Assembly (NCBI GenBank): GCA_946407635.1
Contig: CAMJOZ010000007.1
Coordinates: 1-39,613, forward strand
Length of the DNA: 39,613 nucleotides
DNA from: an uncultured Caryophanales bacterium
GTDB taxonomy: Bacteria; Bacillota_I; Bacilli_A; Acholeplasmatales; Anaeroplasmataceae
Direction: 5' to 3'
This document shows, in pieces, positions 1-7,797 of this stretch; positions within the stretch are counted from its first letter, which is position 1, and every line of letters begins with the position of its first letter. The position numbers were made by a program, and so were the translations under genes. The notes under the pieces are model-generated. The model made no database searches. It had not been told where the DNA came from and saw nothing but the letters and a program-made list of their open reading frames with translations.

Positions 1-2
1 AA

Positions 3-3000
3 AATGGTGTTAATAGAATGTTTGTAACATATTTTTACAAGGTCAGCGATAAAGCAGGTAATACATCAACATCAAATCTTATCAAAGTGGCATATGACAC
101 TAGAAGGAATTTTGAAACTCAAACAGATTTTACAGATTTCGATGAATTAGTTGATCCTGGTATTATAATGTCAAGTAAAGCTTATGATATATCAGGAAAA
201 GCAGATGATTCTGGTATTACTATTTCAGTAGTAAATGCATCAGATATGCAAAGTGGTACAGTTACAGGTGTATTTCATGTTCTTGTAAACAACCTATATG
301 ATTATGAGGCTGATGATTCAACGCCTAATGTAATCAAAATAACTGATTTAGGACCTGGATATTATGAATTAATTCCAACAATTGAATTTACAATCAGTGA
401 AGGTGTAACTGAATCAATCGTTTCAAATATGATAAGCTTCTATTTTACAGATAATAAAGCAGACAAAACAGCGAATTATCTAAAATCAACATCAAATTTA
501 TTATTAACGAATAAGGTATATGAGCTTAATGATGCAAAATATTATTATTTCGATAATGATGCAATAGAAATGAAGTCATATCTTTATGGTGCAGTCTATG
601 ATGAAGGAGAAGAAAGATATAAGGGTGGCTCTTCAAATCCAGCTTTTTCAAGCATAGCTGAAGCCAAAAACTATGTTAGATATATGGAATATCAGGATTT
701 ATATCTACTACCTCTTTCTCAAAGCGAGGCAGGTTTATTGAATAACAGTAATGGTGCCACAATTTATAGTAAAGCTTCCGGCGAAACAATGATTGCCCAG
801 GAAGGACAACTATGGGTAAGATATAAAAAGAGTACCTGGACACCATCAGGTGCCTATGGATACGCATATTATTATTATGGTAATGGCAACTTATCAGATG
901 GTTTGAATATTACAAGATTATCAACAAATCTAACTAAAGCCATAAATGCTGTTGTAACAAAAATTGTAGGACAAGGTTCTACAGTATATTTAGTAAGTGG
1001 CTCTAATATCAATCAAGCAACTGGTCAGCCTTATCTTAGTACATCTCAGTATCATTTTGATAAAGAGACAGTATCTCAAACAAAGATGGGTTCTCAATTT
1101 ACATTTGAACTAGAATATGCTGGTGATAAAAACATATTCAGTAACACTCTTGAGCTTACAACAACAATTGATAATGTTACTACTACAAAGGAATATCCTA
1201 TAGCTACACATATGACTTTGTCAGTTGATACATATACATTACTTTTCTATAAATATATAAATGGTACATCATGGACAGAAATACCAGCTCATGATGGAGA
1301 TGAATTATCAAAGCTATTTAAGGATAAAGTATCAGGTATTTATACAATAAGAGAATACAGTAGTGCTGGTATAAATGAATTTGATATTTATTATGATAAG
1401 ACAAGTCCTAAAATAGTTGCTGGAATAAATTCAGGCGAGGTAATGCTAGATGGTACAGCTTTATCATTCTCATCTACAACATTTACTCTTAAGGAAATGT
1501 TTGATGAAGTTGATCCTTTGGGATTTGTTGCCATATTTAATTATTCAGGTGGAAGCCCTAAGGCTGTATTATATAAAGATGAAATTGATAATTATGTATT
1601 AGAAAGTGGTAATTATTATATTTTAGTAGGAGATAGAAGCGGTAATTCATACCTATATTCTGTATTCTTATCTACAGTTCCTCTACAGGTTGAATTATTT
1701 GAATCTGAAGATTATGGAGGAGTAATTGTAAGATTAAGAGATAAAGAAGAGTCTGAAATATTTACATATGAAATATATTTAAATGATGAGCTTATTGCGA
1801 CAGAATACAAAGAAACTTATCTATTTAAATCTCCTGGTGTATATAGAGTAATAGTTCAGGATATTTATGGAAATTCATTCAATGATTGTATTTCATTTGA
1901 ATATAAGTCTCCAACAATTACATGGTATTATCAAAATTCATATGGTGGTGTGTCTCAGTATGATGAAAATAATATCAGTAATATGATTATTACTAAAGAT
2001 GAAGCAAGTAGTAAAACATGGAATGTTTATACATCTACCTATATTACATTACAATTCGATGTAAAATATACTGATTCAGCCATTGGATTTGAAGTAACAG
2101 GTCTTGAAACATCAGATTATACTTATTCAGATGCAACAGGAAGATTAATAATTAATGTATTAAAGCCATGGACTATCAAAGTATGGTATGAGGATAATAA
2201 ACTTAATTATGCTACATATGTATGTAGATTGGATGTTTCAGCTCCAACTGTGACATCCACATGTATTATAAAATCATATAATCTTGATTCTGAATTTGAT
2301 TTAATGACTCAAGAAGAATACAGGAGTAAATATAATGATGGCGATCTGATGGCACCTGATTCTATTGGATATAGCGAATCAGATGGTACAACACAGGTAT
2401 CATTTAATGAAAATGAAGTTATTTCAGCCAACTTCATTAATTTGAGCTTTATGGATGATTCAGGAATAAAATCAGTTTATGTAACACGTGATGGTAATGA
2501 AGTTAGTGTACAGCTTACAAATAACCAGATAGTTTTAAATGGTTATGGTAAATATTTAGTTACAGTAACAGATCAGCTTGGAAATAGTAGAACATTTGGA
2601 TTTGAAAATATCAAGGGTGATATGACAAAAGCAGAAATTGATGGAAAAGAAGTCAATGAAACAGAAACAGGTAATAACAATATAACTGTTACAGCATTTT
2701 ACCCTATTTATTCAGGAGTTTTAGTTACAACAGAACACGATAATAAATATTATGAATTCTATTATTCAGGCTTAACTCTTGTATCACTTGTTTATTATTG
2801 TAAAGTTACAGACGATGGAGAAAACATACGTTATGGATATGAAAATAAAATATCAGATGATCTTTTAATAAATGATGGTAGTCAGATTCCAAATAAATGG
2901 GTAGTTGCAGCAAGTGAAGCTGATTTCAGAATTCTAGTATGCTTCGATGCAAATAATCATTTAGTGTATAGAGTAGAGCTTATAAAAGGAACAATTGATG

Positions 3001-5243
3001 TAACATTCATCTCTATTACAAGTAAGGCAATTACTCCTAAGATGCATCATGCAACTTTATCAGATGAAGAAACTATGATAACACTTATGGCAGGAGACGA
3101 AATAATTGATGTTCCTGATATATCAAAGAAGATTTTCATAGCTGATGATCTTACTATCAAGGATGAATTAACAGAGGAAGAAGAATATTATGTTACATAT
3201 ATTAAATATGCTTATTCACCTGCTCTTACTTTTGAAAACTACACAACAATATATGAAAAAGGAAAAGAATTCAAGGAATTCATAGGATATAAAAATGGAT
3301 TCTATTCTATACTTGTTGGTAACATTTACGGTAATGAAACAAGATATACTATTAGTAAGATAGATAGCTTCTATGTCACAGTTGAAGCAATCTATTCAGA
3401 TGGTGCAACAAAAGCAAAGGTTGACACATCAGAAAAGATATATTCTAATAATTCGTTTGTAATAACATCATTCGGAGATGATTTGGTATTCTATATTAAT
3501 GGAGAGTTAGCTTCTGCAAGTATAGATGATGAATTAACAACTGTCTATATTAATCAGGCAGGAGAATATGAAGTTAGAATAATTAGTTCAAACGGATTAC
3601 ATAAGGAGCTTTTATTAGAAATAACATCAGATCCTACATTCAAGCTAAATGAGGATTGGATTTATGGCTATAATGAGAAAGCTTTAAGACGAAGTGAAGG
3701 TTATACAAACACTTACCTTTCAGTATCTGAAAACATTGGTGATGTAAAACAGGTAGTAGTAATTCATGAAGGTAAAAAGAATATAATCTATGACTTACTT
3801 GCTGACGAAAAAATCACTGATAAAGCATTGTTTAAAGAATCAATAGGAAAAGATGGAGACGGTATATATAGAATCGAATTTAGAAATACATATGGAGATG
3901 TTGTTTCTAAAGAAATACATTATAGTAATACATCAACATTGGTTCTAAATAGAATAAGATCTGGACAAACTGAAAGAGAACCATATTCTTTAGATTTAGC
4001 ATTAGATAAAGGATTTTATTCAAATGGAAGTCTTTTATTCAAAACAACTTCTATAGTATATAAATTCTTAGTTAACTCACAAGAGGTTAATCTTTCAAAT
4101 GAAAAGGTATATGAATTCAACAATGCTTCAGGAAATGGTTCTATAATCTATGCAATAAGCTATATAGATGAATATGGCTTTGAATGTGAATTCAATGCAT
4201 ATCTATATAGAAATACTGTAACGATAGATACTTCAGCAATGAATATAGTTACAGTGAATGATACATTATATACAAAGGATAATGTAGATATTAAATTTGA
4301 TAGTGACCTTACTGCAACAGTAAAAGTAAATTCTTTAGAGCCTATATCTTATGAATCAGGTAAAATATATCGTAAGGATGGAACATACAGTTTTGTTGTT
4401 ACAGATATTGCTGGAAATGAAAATAAATTTACAATAGTTCATAAGAGCGTTAATTATTTCAGCATTATAAATTCAGAAACAAATGGAGAAGTCATTAATG
4501 GCGGTGTTGCAAACTGTAAATCAGTTTTATTCCAAACTCCAGCTTCTGAATCAGCTGTAATTAAAAAAGTATATAGAAATGGATTATTATTAGATAGCTA
4601 TAATACAAATTCATTTAGCAAAACTGCTAGATGGGAATTATTGATAGAGGATGCAGTCGGAAATATCTCATATTGTGAATTCTATCTAATAAATAATTCA
4701 CTTGGAATATTCGATTATACAGTTCCATACGGTTATGAAATAACAGATATCTGGAAAAGAACAGCTACAGAAGAAAAATCAATATTAAGTGGACGTGAAA
4801 AATCAATAACTCTAAAAGAAGATGGAGTTTATGCTGTTATTATGGAGAATAAGACTATAAATAATGTTCTTAACTTCACAGTAACAATTGATACATCACT
4901 TCCAACTGCAGCTTTAGTAGGTGTTGAAGATAACGGAATAACACCAAGAGATGTAAGTATCACAGGACTTCAAAAAGGTGATACAATAATGATTTATAAA
5001 GATGATGTACTTATGTATTCAGGTGTATATGAAGGTGCAACTGATGTACCGACTATTACTGAAGGTGGAAAGTACTTAGTACTTGTTACAAATGTAGCAG
5101 GCGTCACAAAAGAATTTAATTTTAAAAGAAAGAAAATAACAAATGTAGCTGGAACTATTCTAATAGTTGTCAGCTGCCTAGCAGTCGTAGGAGGCGTGTT
5201 CATCGGACTTTTATACAATAATAAGATGAATACAGATGACTAA
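3..5243 (+). CDS. Giant Ig-like repeat surface protein with C-terminal membrane anchor (5' end outside window)
   Basis: The frame is open to the left edge: codons from base 3 read N-G-V-N-R before the first internal ATG at 18, so the gene starts upstream and about 1746 residues are visible. The protein is built from many divergent beta-sandwich-like units, each ending in a pattern such as Y-x-V-x-V-x-D-x-x-G-N. Examples are ILVGDRSGNS, VIVQDIYGNS, VTVTDQLGNS, VVTDIAGNEN and LLIEDAVGNI, typical of bacterial Ig-like/adhesin repeats. After the basic segment FKRKKITN, a hydrophobic stretch (GTILIVVSCLAVVGGVFIGLL) and the short tail YNNKMNTDD form a single C-terminal membrane anchor; there is no LPXTG sortase signal. 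Most of the chain should lie outside the cell. It sits 88 bp ahead of the T4SS-like operon on the same strand, so it may be an adhesin or contact protein for that apparatus (inference). The signal peptide cannot be checked. Confidence 0.85.
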   Translation, partial: NGVNRMFVTYFYKVSDKAGNTSTSNLIKVAYDTRRNFETQTDFTDFDELVDPGIIMSSKAYDISGKADDSGITISVVNASDMQSGTVTGVFHVLVNNLYDYEADDSTPNVIKITDLGPGYYELIPTIEFTISEGVTESIVSNMISFYFTDNKADKTANYLKSTSNLLLTNKVYELNDAKYYYFDNDAIEMKSYLYGAVYDEGEERYKGGSSNPAFSSIAEAKNYVRYMEYQDLYLLPLSQSEAGLLNNSNGATIYSKASGETMIAQEGQLWVRYKKSTWTPSGAYGYAYYYYGNGNLSDGLNITRLSTNLTKAINAVVTKIVGQGSTVYLVSGSNINQATGQPYLSTSQYHFDKETVSQTKMGSQFTFELEYAGDKNIFSNTLELTTTIDNVTTTKEYPIATHMTLSVDTYTLLFYKYINGTSWTEIPAHDGDELSKLFKDKVSGIYTIREYSSAGINEFDIYYDKTSPKIVAGINSGEVMLDGTALSFSSTTFTLKEMFDEVDPLGFVAIFNYSGGSPKAVLYKDEIDNYVLESGNYYILVGDRSGNSYLYSVFLSTVPLQVELFESEDYGGVIVRLRDKEESEIFTYEIYLNDELIATEYKETYLFKSPGVYRVIVQDIYGNSFNDCISFEYKSPTITWYYQNSYGGVSQYDENNISNMIITKDEASSKTWNVYTSTYITLQFDVKYTDSAIGFEVTGLETSDYTYSDATGRLIINVLKPWTIKVWYEDNKLNYATYVCRLDVSAPTVTSTCIIKSYNLDSEFDLMTQEEYRSKYNDGDLMAPDSIGYSESDGTTQVSFNENEVISANFINLSFMDDSGIKSVYVTRDGNEVSVQLTNNQIVLNGYGKYLVTVTDQLGNSRTFGFENIKGDMTKAEIDGKEVNETETGNNNITVTAFYPIYSGVLVTTEHDNKYYEFYYSGLTLVSLVYYCKVTDDGENIRYGYENKISDDLLINDGSQIPNKWVVAASEADFRILVCFDANNHLVYRVELIKGTIDVTFISITSKAITPKMHHATLSDEETMITLMAGDEIIDVPDISKKIFIADDLTIKDELTEEEEYYVTYIKYAYSPALTFENYTTIYEKGKEFKEFIGYKNGFYSILVGNIYGNETRYTISKIDSFYVTVEAIYSDGATKAKVDTSEKIYSNNSFVITSFGDDLVFYINGELASASIDDELTTVYINQAGEYEVRIISSNGLHKELLLEITSDPTFKLNEDWIYGYNEKALRRSEGYTNTYLSVSENIGDVKQVVVIHEGKKNIIYDLLADEKITDKALFKESIGKDGDGIYRIEFRNTYGDVVSKEIHYSNTSTLVLNRIRSGQTEREPYSLDLALDKGFYSNGSLLFKTTSIVYKFLVNSQEVNLSNEKVYEFNNASGNGSIIYAISYIDEYGFECEFNAYLYRNTVTIDTSAMNIVTVNDTLYTKDNVDIKFDSDLTATVKVNSLEPISYESGKIYRKDGTYSFVVTDIAGNENKFTIVHKSVNYFSIINSETNGEVINGGVANCKSVLFQTPASESAVIKKVYRNGLLLDSYNTNSFSKTARWELLIEDAVGNISYCEFYLINNSLGIFDYTVPYGYEITDIWKRTATEEKSILSGREKSITLKEDGVYAVIMENKTINNVLNFTVTIDTSLPTAALVGVEDNGITPRDVSITGLQKGDTIMIYKDDVLMYSGVYEGATDVPTITEGGKYLVLVTNVAGVTKEFNFKRKKITNVAGTILIVVSCLAVVGGVFIGLLYNNKMNTDD

Positions 5244-5247
5244 GTTA

Positions 5248-5291
5248 ATATAAGTAGTATGCCAGGTGTATATATGGTGTACTACTTATAT
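5248..5291. repeat. 12-bp inverted repeat enclosing the GGTGTA boxes
   Basis: ATATAAGTAGTA (5248-5259) and its exact reverse complement (5280-5291) flank a 20-base loop that contains most of both GGTGTA boxes. The right arm overlaps the second box and the candidate -10. No T-run follows, so it is a poor terminator for the upstream surface-protein gene. It may be a DNA-level regulatory dyad. The repeat is seen directly; its role is unknown. Confidence 0.6.
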
Positions 5292-5294
5292 AAT
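5265..5294 (+). promoter_or_regulatory. SARP-type direct-repeat promoter of the T4SS operon
   Basis: GGTGTA at 5265-5270 and again at 5276-5281 are 11 bp apart start to start. Seven bases later comes a perfect TATAAT (5289-5294). The first box occupies the place where a -35 hexamer would be, and no TTGACA-like element is present, as expected for an activator-dependent promoter. The same design recurs at 13100 and 14291. The pilin gene starts at 5331 behind a strong AGGAGG ribosome binding site. Confidence 0.65.
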
Positions 5295-5330
5295 AATAAA
5301 AATTGAACAATAAAGTAGGAGGAAAATATT

Positions 5331-5642
5331 ATGTTTAATTTTATTTTAGCAGTACAAGAAAAAGATATTAATGAAATTGTAAAACCATTATTACAGGTTT
5401 TAAACGTTGTAACACCAGTATTACTTGGAGTAGTAGGTGCTATAGGTGCCATATTTGTAATTATATTAGGTGTTAAATATGCACGTGCAGATGATCCACA
5501 GGAGCATGAAAAGGCTAAAAAAGGTCTTAGAAATGCTATTATTGGCTTCGTCTTGATATTTGTATTATTAATTGCTCTTCAAATCGCTGTTTCAGTATTT
5601 ACTAACTGGTACAAGACTTACGATTATCCAATTGTTGGTTAG
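5331..5642 (+). CDS. T4SS pilin-like membrane protein (VirB2/TrbC-type topology)
   Basis: This 103-aa protein has two hydrophobic segments (about residues 27-50 and 71-90). They are separated by a charged loop (KYARADDPQEHEKAKKGLRNA) with the D-P-x(4)-K-A-K-K-x-x-x-N-A pattern of T4SS pilins found in Gram-positives, Patescibacteria and mycoplasma ICEs. There is no lipobox, and the N-terminus is short. The start is supported by AGGAGG nine bases upstream. It is the first gene of a same-strand block with a lipoprotein, a VirB6-like protein and VirB4, in the order I recall for the pilin/polytopic/ATPase block of mycoplasma ICEs. Its likely role is a pilus or channel subunit in the cell membrane. 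The family call rests on topology and motif. Confidence 0.75.
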   Translation: MFNFILAVQEKDINEIVKPLLQVLNVVTPVLLGVVGAIGAIFVIILGVKYARADDPQEHEKAKKGLRNAIIGFVLIFVLLIALQIAVSVFTNWYKTYDYPIVG

Positions 5643-5655
5643 TTAGGAAAAGCTT

Positions 5656-6369
5656 ATGACAAAAAGAAGGATAAATAGAATCCTTTATATATTATTATCA
5701 GTATTTGTATTATGTTTTTTTGCTTCATGTTATGATCTTGGTAACTATAGTGGAGATGGTACTGATTATGGGGATTATTATGATACCTTCGATGATGTTG
5801 TAGGTATATATCCGGTACTTAATTCATCAAATGAAATTGAAGCAGGAGAAATATCATATGATATAGAGGATTCACTTTATAATGATGAAATTAATAATTC
5901 ACATACATGGGATACTGATCAGTATGGTTTAGAATCACATGATTATCTATATATTGATATTCCAATATTAAAAGAAAAAAAATTTGATTCAATGTATCTT
6001 TATATAAAGGGCGATAAAAATGTAACTTTAGAAATAGAAGCTTTTTACTATGGACCTTCAGATACTTTACCAACACCTGTTAGATTCTATGATTCACCTG
6101 AATCAGACAGCAATGGTACTATAGATTATAAAGATCCAACAAGTGAAAATGCAATTTCAAAGAGTAGTGTTAATATAAATAGCACAACATTTAAAAGCTT
6201 TGGAATGAGATTTTCATCAATAGATGCTGATGGAAAAAAACAAAAATATTTTAAATTTGAGGAAGATTCACATCTTTATTTGAAATTTCTTAATAATTCA
6301 GGTTTTTATAAAGATCAATACGAAAATGTCAGCTTTTATTTCATAGCTCTTTTGATACACGCTTTATAG
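5656..6369 (+). CDS. Lipoprotein of the T4SS-like operon
   Basis: This is a 237-aa predicted secreted lipoprotein. A basic N-terminus (TKRRINR) and a hydrophobic stretch lead to FASC, with the lipidated Cys at about residue 25. A Gly/Asp/Tyr-rich acidic linker follows, and then a beta-rich region without a domain I recognise. It lies 13 bp after the pilin gene and 17 bp before the VirB6-like gene, so it is almost certainly co-transcribed and may be an extracellular accessory of the apparatus. Surface lipoproteins are common in Gram-positive and mycoplasma conjugation modules. The function is otherwise unknown. Confidence 0.75.
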   Translation: MTKRRINRILYILLSVFVLCFFASCYDLGNYSGDGTDYGDYYDTFDDVVGIYPVLNSSNEIEAGEISYDIEDSLYNDEINNSHTWDTDQYGLESHDYLYIDIPILKEKKFDSMYLYIKGDKNVTLEIEAFYYGPSDTLPTPVRFYDSPESDSNGTIDYKDPTSENAISKSSVNINSTTFKSFGMRFSSIDADGKKQKYFKFEEDSHLYLKFLNNSGFYKDQYENVSFYFIALLIHAL

Positions 6370-6386
6370 AACGGGAGATTGATATT

Positions 6387-7778
6387 ATGTTTGATTGGTT
6401 TTGGGAATTTTTATACTCAATATCTAAGTCAATATTCAAGTTAATAGATGGTTTAATGTCATGTGCTAATGTTTTACTAGGTATTGATCCTGTATACATT
6501 AATGGAAAAGAATCAAATATGTTTGATTTCTTAATGACTAATAGCAACATCAATTTGGCGTTTGTCATCGCAACTATCATCGCGGTTATTCTAGTGTCAA
6601 TATTCGGAGTTGTTCAAATAATAAGAACTATCATTTCGGAAAAAGTTCAGATGACACCAACACGTGTTGTTGGAAAAGTCGGTGGTACAATCCTTACATT
6701 TATTTTTATACCTGTAACGATGGCTTTGTTAATTTACATAACAAATATATTTATGAAAGCATTGTTTCAGGCATCTTTAGGAGGAAGCACAACAACGCTT
6801 GGAGGCTTCCTTGTTGGTGCATTCTCACAGGATGCATTAAATGAGGGTGTAGCATCTAATTTCTATACATTGCCTGGCTTTGATTATACTGATACAGATG
6901 CAATGTGGGGTTATATAGATTTGTCTGATTTTGATTATTTCTTCAGCTGGGTTGCTGGAATTTGTATTTTGTTCTGTTTGGCAAAAACATTGTTATTGTT
7001 TGTCGATAGAGCAATTGCGATGGTTATATTATATATAGTTGCGCCTATATCATTATCCGCGAGCGTGCTTGATGATGGAGCCCATTTCAAATTATGGCGA
7101 GATCAGTTCCTGGTTAAATTCCTGACCGGCTATGGTTGTATATTAGGCCTTAACGTTTATGCCGTAATAGTAGGTGCAATTTCTAATGATAATTTTAAAT
7201 TCTTCCAGACTAGTCTATTCTTAAATAATCTTTTGAAGCTAGCATTCATTATTGGTGGTGCAATGTCAATGAGTAGAATAATGGCACTTGTCGGTAATTT
7301 GGTTTCATCAGGTGCTGGAAGTAGAGAGCTTGCAGATACAGCAAATGCCAATAGAGGATTTGCAGGTGCAATGCGTTCAATAGGCGGTGCTTTAACATCA
7401 CCTTTTAGAGCTACACGTTCAGCAATTAATTTTGCATCAGATGCAAAGCAATATGGTTTAGCTGGAACTATTGGAAATAGATTTGGATTAAAAACAGGTA
7501 GAGATTACGGACAAAAGAGTGCTTTACAGAAGGAAGAAGCAGCTGGTGGAGGAAATCAAAATCCTAGTGCAAACGGAGGACAGCCAGCTAATAACAATGC
7601 TGTATCAAATGCTATTTCTGGTGGCGGACAAGGAAATAATAACGGAAATAACAACAATGGTGGAAGCAATAACAATGGTAATCAGTCCCAACAACAAGAG
7701 AAAAAACAAAATCCAATAGTAGCTAATGCTATATCTAATGCAGGATCTATCCCAGACAATTCTGGGGAAAAGAAATAA
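6387..7778 (+). CDS. Polytopic VirB6/TrbL-like T4SS channel protein
   Basis: This 463-aa protein has about six hydrophobic segments (roughly residues 56-80, 97-127, 184-206, 208-228, 243-265 and 282-305). A basic amphipathic stretch (about 330-380) and a low-complexity Gly/Asn/Gln-rich tail (about 385-463) follow. Several membrane segments plus a polar disordered C-terminus is the usual plan of Gram-positive VirB6/TrbL-like conjugation proteins, and in mycoplasma ICEs such a protein precedes the VirB4 homologue, as here. Its predicted role is the inner-membrane channel. A GGGAG ribosome binding site precedes the ATG, and the VirB4 gene starts 19 bp after the stop. The tail is repetitive in sequence but is coding. 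Confidence 0.75.
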   Translation: MFDWFWEFLYSISKSIFKLIDGLMSCANVLLGIDPVYINGKESNMFDFLMTNSNINLAFVIATIIAVILVSIFGVVQIIRTIISEKVQMTPTRVVGKVGGTILTFIFIPVTMALLIYITNIFMKALFQASLGGSTTTLGGFLVGAFSQDALNEGVASNFYTLPGFDYTDTDAMWGYIDLSDFDYFFSWVAGICILFCLAKTLLLFVDRAIAMVILYIVAPISLSASVLDDGAHFKLWRDQFLVKFLTGYGCILGLNVYAVIVGAISNDNFKFFQTSLFLNNLLKLAFIIGGAMSMSRIMALVGNLVSSGAGSRELADTANANRGFAGAMRSIGGALTSPFRATRSAINFASDAKQYGLAGTIGNRFGLKTGRDYGQKSALQKEEAAGGGNQNPSANGGQPANNNAVSNAISGGGQGNNNGNNNNGGSNNNGNQSQQQEKKQNPIVANAISNAGSIPDNSGEKK

Positions 7779-7797
7779 TAGGAAAGGGATGATTTAA

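Noticed and set aside
4994-5218. Minus-strand open frame of 74 codons under the surface-protein gene
   Set aside because: It lies wholly inside a long, clearly coding plus-strand frame, has no domain, and mirrors the complement of conserved codons; the same holds for the minus-strand frames at 6341, 9015, 18698, 21014, 21311 and 37031.
7540-7730. Short AAC/GGA-type repeats resembling a microsatellite or array
   Set aside because: They encode the Gly/Asn/Gln-rich tail of the VirB6-like protein in the correct frame; low-complexity coding sequence, not a CRISPR or separate repeat element.
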